From: an uncultured Pseudomonadales bacterium
GTDB taxonomy: Bacteria > Pseudomonadota > Gammaproteobacteria > Pseudomonadales > Pseudohongiellaceae
Assembly: GCA_905478195.1 (NCBI GenBank)
Contig: CAJQHM010000050.1
Coordinates: 1-34,349, forward strand
DNA: 34,349 bases
Reading direction: 5' to 3'
The notes beneath the pieces are model-generated. The model was not told the origin of the DNA. It did not search any database and saw only the letters and a list, made by a program, of their open reading frames with translations. Below are positions 18,720 through 28,868 of this stretch, piece by piece; position 1 is the first letter of the stretch; the number at the start of each line of letters is the position of its first letter. Made by a program: the position numbers and the translations under genes.

Positions 18720-21683
18720 TTAAAGAATTATAATTTCAATTCCCTCGTCTTTTAGGCTTTCTGCGGACTCTTTGTTGCTGATGACGCCGATACTGGCTTT
18801 CTCGGGAGACAGATAGAACTCTGTGACCCGCTGTAAATCCTCAACTGAGGTGTTTAGCACCTGTTTCCTGAATTCGGTTCTATGCTCCAAGGTTCGCCCA
18901 AATGCCTGATTATAGAAGGCCTGCTTTGCCTCGCCTGCTGGAGAAGCGGGCTTATCCAGGCTGGCAATCACGCCAAGAATAGCCTCTTCAAGCTGATGCG
19001 GCTTGTGCTGAGACGATAACACCCAGTCTATAGCCGCATCGAAGTCCGAGAGGGTCTCCTGAAGCCGGGGATCCCTGTAGGAAAAGAAGCGGAAAGATGC
19101 GGAATTTGCGTCCTGGCTAGCGCCTCCACCATAGGCGCCGCCTTGCTCGCGGATAGCTCTGTGCAGAAAACCATTGCGCATGAAGCCAGAGAGCACTTGT
19201 AAGGCGGCATTGTCAGCATGGCCAGAGGCAACTGTCGGGTAGGCCTTGGCGCAGAAGTTTACTTGAGTAGTTGTGCTCCAAGCCTGCCTTAGGTTCTCTC
19301 TGAGCGGGGTCAGCTCAAGCATATTCGTATTGCTGCCCTTGCTTGCATTACTCCAAACTTCCTCCAAGTCAGTGAGTAGCTGCGCTTGATGCTCAGGCTC
19401 CGCAATAACTAGAAATTCCTTCTCTGCCGATAGGATTTTTTTGTGTACGGCTTTGAATTTATCTAACAGCTCTTCTCTGCTGGCTTTGTCTGCCATCTGA
19501 GTTCTAAGCTCTTTGAGGAATTTGATTCCTTCCAGGCCGCCGGAACGATGCGCGAGTTGCGCCGTTGGGCTCATGCGACTGCTGGCCAGGCTCATGGCCA
19601 GGCTATGGCCTTGGCCGGTGATGCTGTTTTCCTTGCGGGCACAAATTTGCTCGATCAGTTCCTGCAGTCGCTTGTCCTCATCGAAGCGTACTTCGTGAAT
19701 AGTGCTATGCAGTAATTCCGATATCTGGCGATGGTTATTACGTAGGCACTTCGAGGAGAATGAGATTAGCGCCTTACTAGACTGTACGTCATTGAGATCG
19801 CTGCGAATGCTGCTAGCGCAATTGATGCCGCCGCTGACTTCTGCCTGCCAGGCCTGAGTCTCGGCGTAGTCTCTATCTGCTACACCGAATTCTGTTAGAC
19901 AGCTTGTGTAGAGAGGCAAAACATCCAGAAGCTCTTGCTCTAGCTGCGGTATCCCCATGATCACCTGCTGATAACACAGGCCATTGGTACCCTGACCGTA
20001 AAAGCTCGCGCGCTTGTCGTTAGCCAGTACTGAGTCTATACGCGTGGGCTCACTGATAGTCCTGGGAACGTCCTCTAAGCCAACCTTAGGCAACAAGCCC
20101 GGGTCGTCTTCTTCCATTTGCCTGGTGGCCAGGCTTTTTGCCTGCTCCACGATCGCCAGCTTCTCGTCATCCGCCAGGGATTTTTTAATCGCGGCAAGCT
20201 GGTCCAATTCTGCCTGTACCTTGCGCTGAGCCAGATCAGGGTCTGGATTGAGTGTGAGTCTCACTCTATGGGGGTTATCCAAGAGCAGTTTTTGTATCAG
20301 ATTTGGAATGAATCTATCATCTTTTATCAGATTTCTTAGCTCGGCGAGCACAGGGTCAATATTGAGCAACTCAATCGGGTCGCCTCTATGCATCGCCGTA
20401 GAGAGGCCTGCTAGAATTAGTTGCAAACCGTAAGGGTAGCTGTCTCCTGATATTTCGCGTTGGTGCAATTCAAGCTGATGCAGTGCAGCTTCCACCTGAG
20501 GGTAGGGGATGCCGTTCTTTACTACGTCTTCCAGCGTTCTGAGAATGAGGGCCTCTGCGGCTTCGCTTGATTCACTGGTGCAGCCTTCCAGCCCTGCCAT
20601 CAGGCTCATTTCTCTGTTGGAATCTTCCAGTCCACACATCGGCGATGGAGAGCTGCCTAGATCGCTGGTTTCCAGAGCTTTAAGCAAGGGGCTGGCGCTG
20701 TTGTCGAGAAGCACGCTGGATACAAGTTCTGCCCTGAAAAGCTCTCCCAGATCGGTGCTGCGACCCAGTAGCCAGGCCAGTACCACGTGACTCTGAGGCT
20801 TGTCGGATTGCTCGCTGGCATAGGACTCCTCTACGTGAATAGGGGACAGGTAGCGCTGCTCGTCTTTTACTTCAATCTTTACATCGAGCTTCTCAAATTC
20901 TGCAAGAGCCAGATTCTCGAATATTTCATGGTGTTCGAAGGCTGGAATGTCACCGAAAGTCATGAACACGGCATTGCTAGGGTGGTAATGGGTCTTGTAG
21001 AAGTCCAATAATTGTTGGTAGCTAAGATCGGGTATGTTTTCGGGCTCACCGCCGCTATTGAAATGATAGGTGGTAGTCGGAAAGACATACTTGCTTATCG
21101 TTTGCCACAAGACGCTATTTGTGGAACTCATGGCACCTTTCATTTCGTTATAGACGACGCCTTTATATTGTAGTTCGCTATCGGGATTTTCTGGTTCTGA
21201 AAATTCCAGGCGATGTCCTTCCTGAGCAAAATCCAGCTCATGCAGCCGTGCGAAAAAGGCGGCATCTAGATAGACACTCAATAGATTGTTGAAGTCCTTC
21301 TTGTTTTTGCTAGCGAAAGGGTAGGCTGTCCAGTCACTGCTGGTGAATGCATTCATGAATGTGTTCAATGATCGCCGAATCATCATGAAGAAAGGATCTC
21401 TAACTGGAAACTTCTTACTGCCACACAGGGAGGTGTGTTCGAGAATATGAGCGACGCCAGTTGAATCCATGGGCACGGTTCTAAAGCCCACTAAGAATAC
21501 ATTCTCTGTATTGTCACTGCTCAGATGGAAATGCTTGGCACCCGTCACCTTATGGACATATTCCTCCATAGTGATGTTTAAAGAGCTTATCTCTTCGCTT
21601 CTTTGCCATTCGAAAGCGGGATGTGTTCTTGAGGGATGGATGGGACTGTTTTGCTCGGTCTTGGAACTACTGACTGCGGTCAT
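18720..21683 (-). CDS. M16C zinc metalloprotease, PreP-like (insulinase family)
   Basis: 987 residues, the length of presequence proteases, which form a closed chamber of two halves and degrade peptides. The inverted zinc motif HILEH (79-83), in GVAHILEHTSLCGSKKFPVR, is intact; the third ligand region follows in VVYNEMKGAMSS (about 177-188). Downstream are the M16C-associated domain and a C-terminal half with the substrate-binding Arg/Tyr region near REQGGAYGGGA (about 858-868). No signal peptide is seen, so it is probably a cytoplasmic oligopeptide-degrading enzyme. It lies 79 bp after rbgA on the same strand and is followed by a terminator. Confidence 0.92.
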   Translation of the reverse strand: MTAVSSSKTEQNSPIHPSRTHPAFEWQRSEEISSLNITMEEYVHKVTGAKHFHLSSDNTENVFLVGFRTVPMDSTGVAHILEHTSLCGSKKFPVRDPFFMMIRRSLNTFMNAFTSSDWTAYPFASKNKKDFNNLLSVYLDAAFFARLHELDFAQEGHRLEFSEPENPDSELQYKGVVYNEMKGAMSSTNSVLWQTISKYVFPTTTYHFNSGGEPENIPDLSYQQLLDFYKTHYHPSNAVFMTFGDIPAFEHHEIFENLALAEFEKLDVKIEVKDEQRYLSPIHVEESYASEQSDKPQSHVVLAWLLGRSTDLGELFRAELVSSVLLDNSASPLLKALETSDLGSSPSPMCGLEDSNREMSLMAGLEGCTSESSEAAEALILRTLEDVVKNGIPYPQVEAALHQLELHQREISGDSYPYGLQLILAGLSTAMHRGDPIELLNIDPVLAELRNLIKDDRFIPNLIQKLLLDNPHRVRLTLNPDPDLAQRKVQAELDQLAAIKKSLADDEKLAIVEQAKSLATRQMEEDDPGLLPKVGLEDVPRTISEPTRIDSVLANDKRASFYGQGTNGLCYQQVIMGIPQLEQELLDVLPLYTSCLTEFGVADRDYAETQAWQAEVSGGINCASSIRSDLNDVQSSKALISFSSKCLRNNHRQISELLHSTIHEVRFDEDKRLQELIEQICARKENSITGQGHSLAMSLASSRMSPTAQLAHRSGGLEGIKFLKELRTQMADKASREELLDKFKAVHKKILSAEKEFLVIAEPEHQAQLLTDLEEVWSNASKGSNTNMLELTPLRENLRQAWSTTTQVNFCAKAYPTVASGHADNAALQVLSGFMRNGFLHRAIREQGGAYGGGASQDANSASFRFFSYRDPRLQETLSDFDAAIDWVLSSQHKPHQLEEAILGVIASLDKPASPAGEAKQAFYNQAFGRTLEHRTEFRKQVLNTSVEDLQRVTEFYLSPEKASIGVISNKESAESLKDEGIEIIIL

Positions 21684-21762
21684 GCTTAGGATGCCTTCTG
21701 TAACTGTCTTGACTGGTTGTATATATATGCTCGCATAGTTTGCTGCGACGCCGCAGCCGATC

Positions 21763-22596
21763 TTACGTGGGAGGTTTCTCCAGGCTGAACTTTCCTAGTT
21801 TACCTGAGCGAAAGTCGTTTAGTAATATTTCTGCCGTTTTGTTCAGGTCCGCTTTCCCGCCGCGCCCGATAGAGCCTCTGAGTTTGGCGAGTTCATCAAA
21901 AAAGTGTTCGGCTCCTCTGTCCGACGCGACGTAGTCATATCTTGAGGCCAGGCGCTCAGGGTATTCCAGCATAAGCAGCTCTGCCAGAAACCAGGCAATA
22001 TCGGCCACCTCTATAGCTGTATTGCGGATGGTGCCGGTCACGGCTAGTCGATAGGCGCTTTCCTGATCTTCCAGCTTGGGCCAGAGCATGCCGGGTGTAT
22101 CAATCAGATACCACCCTTCTAGCAGCTTCACGCGCTGCTGGCCCTTGGTGACAGCAGGCTCGTTTCCGGTTCGCGCAACCTTGCGTTCAGTGAGTTGGTT
22201 TAGGAGGGTCGATTTGCCGACATTGGGAATCCCGTCTATGACTATCTGTCCCTGAATTAATAGTGTTTCATCTGTTTTTTTAATGAGTTTTTTGGCGATG
22301 TTGACGATGTCCGCGCGGCTGATCTGTGCATCTCGCCCATTAACGAGACAGGCGCTGTTGTCGAGTTTGGAGAAATAAGCGGCCCAGGCAGCAGTGGTTT
22401 CGCTATCGGCCAGGTCGGCCTTGTTCAGGATTCGAATGCAGGGGCGTTCCCCCCTAATTGTTGCCAATAGTGGGTTGCAGCTAGATTCGGGGATTCTCGC
22501 ATCCAGAACCTCAATCACCGCATCTGTCTTGAGCATAATCTTAACCAGTTCTTTACTGGCTTTATGCATGTGTCCGGGATACCAGGAAATGGCCAT
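21763..22596 (-). CDS. rbgA: Ribosome biogenesis GTPase RbgA/YlqF
   Basis: 277 residues with the circularly permuted GTPase order typical of the YlqF/YawG family: G4 NKAD at 58-61 comes first, then G1 GIPNVGKST at 122-130 and G3 DTPGM at 166-170. The N-terminus WYPGHMHKASKEL matches the family. A C-terminal helical domain follows from about 190. Members assist late assembly of the 50S subunit. It is divergent from bolA, sharing a 133-bp gap, and probably co-transcribed with the downstream protease. Confidence 0.93.
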   Translation of the reverse strand: MAISWYPGHMHKASKELVKIMLKTDAVIEVLDARIPESSCNPLLATIRGERPCIRILNKADLADSETTAAWAAYFSKLDNSACLVNGRDAQISRADIVNIAKKLIKKTDETLLIQGQIVIDGIPNVGKSTLLNQLTERKVARTGNEPAVTKGQQRVKLLEGWYLIDTPGMLWPKLEDQESAYRLAVTGTIRNTAIEVADIAWFLAELLMLEYPERLASRYDYVASDRGAEHFFDELAKLRGSIGRGGKADLNKTAEILLNDFRSGKLGKFSLEKPPT

Positions 22597-22729
22597 GTAG
22601 GAGCTCCGTGAGGGCGACAGTGTAAACGAGGTGATATGGCCTAGACCACTTCATTTTATCGACAGTATTTACGTTATACTGAGCGCTGTTGAGACTGATG
22701 TAGATATTAATTCGGGGGTTTGGAAAGTA

Positions 22730-23038
22730 ATGCTGGTACAAGAGTCGATCGAAGCAAAGTTATCGAAAGCGCTATCTCCTTCAATGTTGAAGGTAGAGAA
22801 TGAAAGTCATATGCATGGCGGTCCGGCGACAGAGTCCCACTACAATATAACGGCGGTATCTGACGAATTTGCGGACTTGAGCTTAGTGCGAAGACATCAG
22901 GCCGTGTATAAGTTATTGGAACAGGAAATGGCGGAAGGGGTTCACGCTTTGGCACTGCATCTTTACTCGGCTCAGGAGTGGCAGGCCAGGCAGGAATCTT
23001 CGCCCGCTTCGCCGAACTGCAAAGGCGGTAGCAACTAG
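22730..23038 (+). CDS. bolA: BolA-family protein
   Basis: 102 residues from ATG 22730, with GGAAAG ahead; a longer in-frame extension upstream is not needed and lacks conserved sequence. Family features: KVENESHMHGG (about 21-31), ESHYNITAVSD, then LVRRHQAVYKLLEQEM and HALALHLYSAQEW (about 72-84). The invariant His of the H-x-A-L segment is present. BolA proteins bind monothiol glutaredoxins through shared Fe-S clusters and influence cell shape and iron handling. The C-terminal tail carries one extra Cys (97). Upstream is a good -10 (TATACT, 22675-22680) but no matching -35. Confidence 0.9.
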   Translation: MLVQESIEAKLSKALSPSMLKVENESHMHGGPATESHYNITAVSDEFADLSLVRRHQAVYKLLEQEMAEGVHALALHLYSAQEWQARQESSPASPNCKGGSN

Positions 23039-23352
23039 TTGCGAATTGGAAAAACTAAATCAATTTACCGGGCGTAACATCAAGTAGATTTTAGTAACGT
23101 GCTAGAGTTAGCTGGTATTGCAAGAGTAGATATTGACTGCGATTTCAGTGGCCTGTGTTGAACAGTTCATGCTTACTCAATATTTACTAATTTCTCAGCC
23201 CCAATAATTGCGTTTGTAAGTGCATTATTTTGGTAAAAATCTTTTGTGATTCATATCACTTCAAGTATCTTGCATAGAGATAATAATGAGTAATATTTTA
23301 TCGTTGTCAGTGAGACCTGTAAGAGTAGCGTTATAAGAGGTGGGTAGTCTCA
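23039..23352. other. 314-bp intergenic region with a CRP/FNR-type site
   Basis: No gene is seen between bolA and the glucosaminidase gene. The right half holds a palindromic regulator site and a matching -10. A 16-codon frame at 23287 ends before the next gene and lacks support. Positions 23039-23200 show nothing recognisable. Confidence 0.6.
23245..23286 (+). promoter_or_regulatory. CRP/FNR-type site with class II promoter spacing
   Basis: TGTGA-N6-TCACT at 23245-23260 matches the CRP consensus TGTGA-N6-TCACA in 9 of 10 arm bases. The inner TGAT-N4-ATCA also resembles FNR/ANR sites. A -10-like TAATAA lies at 23281-23286, predicting a start near 23293-23294, which puts the site centre (23252.5) at about -41.5: the class II activator position. 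The regulated gene would be the glucosaminidase at 23353. Confidence 0.5.
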
Positions 23353-24192
23353 ATGTCGATAGAAGGCGATATAACAATGGGCAAACGCAGGCTGGAGCTT
23401 GCTGTCGCAGGCCTGTTTTCGTTCGCACTTATCGGGCTTACTGTTGCCGTGACCACGCTCGCCCCCAGCCATGATGGCCGCTCAGAAATCGTGGAGACTC
23501 TTGAGCCCATAGTGGTGTTTCCAGACTTCGCGTCGATCGCCGATATCGACCTGAAAAAACTGCAGTTCTTCGATTTCCTACAAGACTATGTGCGCTACGA
23601 GAATGGCCTAATAAGCGAGTTGCGCCAGCAACTGCTGACGTATGCGGAAATAGTTGATAGTGGTATTACGCTAACCGGGCGCGAGCGGGATTGGGTGTTG
23701 GATTTAGCGATAAGCTATGACGTGGATAGCCAAAACATGCCGGACCGGGCACTGATTAACGAGTTATTAATAAGGGTAGATGTTATTCCTGCTTCGCTGG
23801 TCTTGGCCCAGGCCGCAAATGAGTCGGCATGGGGCACTTCGCGCTTTGCGCTAGAGGGGAATAATATTTTTGGCCAATGGTGCTTCGAAGAAGGCTGCGG
23901 CATTATTCCCAACAGAAGAATAGAAGGTGCTACTCATGAGGTGAAGAGCTTCGATACCATAGAGGCAGCCATCGAAGGGTATTTTCTGAATATAAACACC
24001 CATCACCTCTATGATGACTTCCGTGAGGAGAGAGCGAGGCTTAGACGTCTGGGTCGAAATCTGGATCCAATGTTGCTCGCCCAGGGCTTGGATCGCTATT
24101 CGCAGCGCGGTGAGAACTATATCGACGAAGTACAGACCCTTATTCAACAGAATAATCTGCGGCGCAGAGACCGGCGCTGGCTAGAAAACTAA
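23353..24192 (+). CDS. Bax-family glucosaminidase, membrane-anchored
   Basis: 279 residues. An N-terminal hydrophobic segment (about 14-34, LAVAGLFSFALIGLTVAV) acts as a signal anchor. A second in-frame ATG at 23377 would give a shorter start MGKRRLELA with a more usual positive N-end; GAGGTG supports the first. The catalytic domain is the mannosyl-glycoprotein endo-beta-N-acetylglucosaminidase-like fold: LAQAANESAWGTS with the likely catalytic Glu157, GNNIFGQWCF, and KSFDTIEAAIEGYFLNINTHHLYDDFRE. E. coli Bax has the same C-terminal domain. It probably cleaves peptidoglycan in the periplasm. Confidence 0.85.
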   Translation: MSIEGDITMGKRRLELAVAGLFSFALIGLTVAVTTLAPSHDGRSEIVETLEPIVVFPDFASIADIDLKKLQFFDFLQDYVRYENGLISELRQQLLTYAEIVDSGITLTGRERDWVLDLAISYDVDSQNMPDRALINELLIRVDVIPASLVLAQAANESAWGTSRFALEGNNIFGQWCFEEGCGIIPNRRIEGATHEVKSFDTIEAAIEGYFLNINTHHLYDDFREERARLRRLGRNLDPMLLAQGLDRYSQRGENYIDEVQTLIQQNNLRRRDRRWLEN

Positions 24193-24241
24193 GACCCAGG
24201 CCTAAACCCTTCTCAATTAGCCCTGCTGACAAGTGAAAGAA

Positions 24242-25321
24242 TCAATCCGGATTTATCCACTGCACGGAATACCAATAGTAGCGACTCGACCCCGGATCGG
24301 GTGCGGTGCAGATATAGCGCCAGCGTCTGCCTGTGAAACTCTCGTGGGGCTTGAGCTCGACAACGCCTTGTTCCCTATCAATCCAATTCATAGCCAGTGG
24401 CTTGCTATTGGCGAAGCAGCCGATCTGGCTGAGATTATAGTCACCAGTCTCGAACTTTAGTGTCACCGAGGGACTGCGGCTTGTCGTGACGGGAGAATCT
24501 GGTTGCAGTTGATTGGCGTGGAAGGGCAGCGTGGCGAATTTGGTACGCGCCGTGTCCAGATTGGCATAGATGCTGGCAAGTGGAAACCTAGGCAGAGCAA
24601 GAAAATCCGACTCGGGACCTACTGCGCCCGAATTCTGTGCAAGTCCGACAAAGTTAAGTTTTTGCAGGATCGACTTGATTGCTGGATCGTACTCGCCGTA
24701 AGGGTAGGCTAGATAGCGGTGGGATTGCCCGGTTTCCTGTTCGATGCGCTGCTCTGCCTCTAGGAGTTCGGCGCGCAACCTGTCAAGTCTCTCGCTATCC
24801 GATTCGCTATCCAGCGACTCTAACATATAAGGGTGATCGACCATGTGGTTGGCAATAATCACGCCGGCATCGCTCATTTCCCTGATTTGATCCCAGTTCA
24901 TGTAGTTGCGCAGCCCGCTGTCTATGGGCCCCGTGCTCAGAAACAGGGTGAATGGATAGCCGTAGGACTGCAATAAGGGAAATGCCTCGCTATAGATAGA
25001 GCTGTAGCCGTCATCAAAGGTAATTACCACGGATTTCTCAGGAAGCGCCTGATTCGAGCGCAGGCTATCCATTGCTTTATCCAGGCCAACGACGGTGAAG
25101 CCGTTGTCTTTCAAATAGCTAAGATGTGCCTCGAAGTCTGCCGGCGAAATTGTCGTAGAGGGCGGGGTGTCTTCGGCTACATGGTGATACAGTAAGATAA
25201 CGGCGCCCTGAGCCGCCAGTGCTGCCGTGCTCAGCATCAGCAGGCAAGCTGTGAACAAGGTGCAGAAGGCAGCCTTGAAGACTGCTCTCGCGTGTCTAAA
25301 ATTCTCTAAGCATCTGAACAT
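24242..25321 (-). CDS. Secreted polysaccharide deacetylase (CE4 family)
   Basis: 359 residues from the ATG at 25321, which gives a signal peptide ending near STAALAAQG; a TTG start 13 codons earlier is less likely. The NodB-type domain shows LLYHHV (43-48), TFDDGY (101-106) with the catalytic Asp and metal Asp, and H159-x-x-x-H163 in NHMVDHP, the metal-binding histidines. AYPYG and related motifs follow. Substrate could be peptidoglycan or an extracellular N-acetylated polysaccharide; a partly separate C-terminal beta domain (about 255-359) has no assigned function. It is convergent with the glucosaminidase gene (49 bp) and divergent from fadB. Confidence 0.88.
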   Translation of the reverse strand: MFRCLENFRHARAVFKAAFCTLFTACLLMLSTAALAAQGAVILLYHHVAEDTPPSTTISPADFEAHLSYLKDNGFTVVGLDKAMDSLRSNQALPEKSVVITFDDGYSSIYSEAFPLLQSYGYPFTLFLSTGPIDSGLRNYMNWDQIREMSDAGVIIANHMVDHPYMLESLDSESDSERLDRLRAELLEAEQRIEQETGQSHRYLAYPYGEYDPAIKSILQKLNFVGLAQNSGAVGPESDFLALPRFPLASIYANLDTARTKFATLPFHANQLQPDSPVTTSRSPSVTLKFETGDYNLSQIGCFANSKPLAMNWIDREQGVVELKPHESFTGRRWRYICTAPDPGSSRYYWYSVQWINPD

Positions 25322-25370
25322 AAGGTGATAATAACTCAATTGACCCAGTATTTGCTGCAAAGTAGGTGGC

Positions 25371-25399
25371 TTCTTATATAACTCTAGCGGGGCTATAAT
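25371..25399 (+). promoter_or_regulatory. Candidate sigma-70 promoter of fadBA
   Basis: TTCTTA (25371-25376), a 17-bp spacer and a perfect TATAAT (25394-25399) lie 46 bp before the fadB ATG. The -35 matches only 3 of 6 bases, so an activator or derepression may be involved. No FadR- or PsrA-like operator was recognised. Confidence 0.5.
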
Positions 25400-25445
25400 G
25401 GGCGGCTGCGCACCACCGTGCGGTTCATCCTAATTGGAGCTAAAT

Positions 25446-27587
25446 ATGATCTACTCAGGCAAGGCGCTTAGCGTCGATGTATTGCCTTCAGGCATAGCCA
25501 TCCTTGTGTTTGACCTGGAAGGCTCATCAGTCAATAAATTTAACGAAGAGACCCTGCGGGAATTGCAGCAGGCGGTAGCGGCGCTGCAGACTGCAGACGT
25601 GCCTGGGCTCATCTTGTCAAGCGCAAAGTCGACGTTCATCGTGGGCGCCGATATTACAGAATTCACCTCGAAGTTTGTCGAAGGAGAGCAGGCCGTTTAC
25701 AACTGGCTTGTGGAGGCCAATAAGATCTTCTCAGATCTGGAGGACTTGCCTTTTCCGACTGTCACTGCGATCAACGGTATTGCCTTGGGTGGCGGGTTCG
25801 AGGTGGCGATCGCTACTGACTATCGTGTTGCTACGGAAAACGCGGTCGTGGGCTTTCCAGAGGTCAAGCTGGGTATCTTGCCAGGGTTTGGTGGCACGGT
25901 GCGAACGCCTCGATTGCTAGGAGCTGATAATGCTAATCAGTGGATTAGTAGTGGTTCTCATATAAAGGCTAAGCAGGCATTTGCTGAGGGCGCTCTGGAT
26001 GCAATCGTTTCCGAAGAGTTGTTAATAGCGGCGGCTGAAAAAATTGTAGAGCAATGCAATGAGGGAAAGCTGGACCATAAGAAGGTGCGAACACAGAAAA
26101 CATCGCCGCTAACACTGACTCCCATCGAATTGAATGTTGCCTTCGAAACGGCGAAGGGCATGGTTGTAGCGGCGGCTGGGCCGAATTATCCAGCCCCAAT
26201 TACGGCCGTCTCGGTCATGCAAGAGGCCGCGAGTATGGAGCGCGCCGCAGCTCTGGAGGTTGAGCACAAAGGCTTCGTTAAGTTGGCGGGTACGGAAGTT
26301 TCCGCAAACCTCGTGCAGATGTTCTTGAACGATCAATTTCTGGGCGGTCTGGCAAAGAAGCAGCAGGCGGCAGCAAGGCCAATCTCCAAGGCGGCTGTTC
26401 TCGGTGCCGGGATCATGGGCGGTGGAATCGCCTATCAGTCCGCTTTGAAGGGTACGCCTATCATCATGAAGGACATCGCTCAGGAAGGTTTAGACATGGG
26501 GATGGCAGAAGCCCGCAAGCAGCTGGAAAAACAAGTTGCGAAAGGGCGTATGGATGCCAATAAAATGTTCGGCATTCTTTCCGGCATCGAAGCTACTCTC
26601 AGTTATGACGATATCGACAAGGCCGACATCGTTGTGGAGGCAGTTGTAGAGAATCCGAAGGTTAAGCAGGCTGTGCTGGCTGAGTTGGAGTCACTAGTTT
26701 CAGATGACACTATCATCGCCACCAACACGTCTACGATTTCAGTAGATGAATTGGCTACGGTCTTAAAACGCCCAGAAAACTTCTGCGGCATGCATTTCTT
26801 TAACCCGGTTCCGGTCATGCCCCTGGTGGAAGTTATTAGAGGGGCAAGCAGTAGTGATGAAACAATAGCGACTACGGTTGCCTGCGCCAAGAAGATGGGC
26901 AAGACGCCAATAGTAGTAAACAACTGTCCCGGCTTTCTGGTCAATCGCATCTTGTTTCCTTACTTCGGTGCCTTCTCAAAACTTATCAGCGACGGCGCAA
27001 ACTACAAGCAGATCGATAAGGCCATGGAGCGGTTCGGTTGGCCCATGGGTCCTGCCTACCTGCTGGATGTGGTCGGCTTGGATACGGCGGTACATGCGCA
27101 GGCTGTCATGGCGGACGGCTTCGATCGAATGAAGTTGGACATCGATACTGTGATAGACAAATTATTCGAGCAGAAAAATTTGGGGCAGAAGTCGGGAAGC
27201 GGGTTTTATCTCTATGAAGCCGATAAGCGAGGCAAGCCGAAGAAACTGCCTAATAAGGCGACTGAAGAATTGGCAGCTTCCATGGCGGCATCGCAGAAGC
27301 AATTCGAAGATCAGGAAATCATCGAGCGCATGATGGTAGCTATGTCTATGGAGACAATACGCTGTCTCGAGGACGGCATAGTGAGTACGGCTATCGAGGC
27401 CGATATGGGGCTGGTGCTTGGCATTGGCTTTCCCCCATTTAGAGGTGGCGCGCTGCGCTATGTCGATAGTCTTGGTCTCAGCCAATTTTGCGATATCGCG
27501 GACAAATACGCCGACCTTGGAGAGCTCTATCATCCGACTGAGAAATTGCGAGCAATGGCTGCATCCAAAGAGACATTCTATAAATAG
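25446..27587 (+). CDS. fadB: Fatty acid oxidation complex alpha subunit FadB
   Basis: 713 residues from ATG 25446 (MIYSGKALSV), preceded by TTGGAGC; this matches the E. coli start. The N-terminal half is enoyl-CoA hydratase/isomerase, with INGIALGGGFEVAIATD and FPEVKLGILPGFGGT carrying the two catalytic Glu positions. The second half is 3-hydroxyacyl-CoA dehydrogenase, with the NAD motif GAGIMGGGIAYQSA (about 320-333), NTSTIS, GMHFFNPVPVMPLVEV with the catalytic His, and the second HAD domain ending ADMGLVLGIGFPPFRGGALRY. It hydrates and oxidises acyl-CoA intermediates in beta-oxidation and forms a heterotetramer with FadA, encoded 100 bp downstream. Confidence 0.98.
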   Translation: MIYSGKALSVDVLPSGIAILVFDLEGSSVNKFNEETLRELQQAVAALQTADVPGLILSSAKSTFIVGADITEFTSKFVEGEQAVYNWLVEANKIFSDLEDLPFPTVTAINGIALGGGFEVAIATDYRVATENAVVGFPEVKLGILPGFGGTVRTPRLLGADNANQWISSGSHIKAKQAFAEGALDAIVSEELLIAAAEKIVEQCNEGKLDHKKVRTQKTSPLTLTPIELNVAFETAKGMVVAAAGPNYPAPITAVSVMQEAASMERAAALEVEHKGFVKLAGTEVSANLVQMFLNDQFLGGLAKKQQAAARPISKAAVLGAGIMGGGIAYQSALKGTPIIMKDIAQEGLDMGMAEARKQLEKQVAKGRMDANKMFGILSGIEATLSYDDIDKADIVVEAVVENPKVKQAVLAELESLVSDDTIIATNTSTISVDELATVLKRPENFCGMHFFNPVPVMPLVEVIRGASSSDETIATTVACAKKMGKTPIVVNNCPGFLVNRILFPYFGAFSKLISDGANYKQIDKAMERFGWPMGPAYLLDVVGLDTAVHAQAVMADGFDRMKLDIDTVIDKLFEQKNLGQKSGSGFYLYEADKRGKPKKLPNKATEELAASMAASQKQFEDQEIIERMMVAMSMETIRCLEDGIVSTAIEADMGLVLGIGFPPFRGGALRYVDSLGLSQFCDIADKYADLGELYHPTEKLRAMAASKETFYK

Positions 27588-27648
27588 TCGAGGCTATGAG
27601 TTAACAAGCTTATAAGTAATCAAACCTATTAGTAGTACAACATCTTCG

Positions 27649-27663
27649 GGCATCAAAGATGCC
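27649..27663 (+). repeat. Hairpin between fadB and fadA
   Basis: GGCATC-AAA-GATGCC forms a six-base-pair stem with a triloop. An overlapping alternative, CATCTT (27641-27646) with AAGATG (27656-27661), is mutually exclusive with it. There is no T-run, so it is not a terminator. It may stabilise or process the fadBA transcript. Confidence 0.4.
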
Positions 27664-27669
27664 TCATAA

Positions 27670-28863
<1,194 letters not shown>

Positions 28864-28868
28864 ATAAC

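Noticed and set aside
22631-22729. In-frame 33-codon extension upstream of bolA
   Set aside because: The residues are not BolA-like, and they overlap the likely promoter; ATG 22730 with GGAAAG gives the normal family length.
25322-25360. TTG start for the polysaccharide deacetylase
   Set aside because: No ribosome binding site, and it would place 13 residues before a good signal peptide; the ATG at 25321 is preferred.
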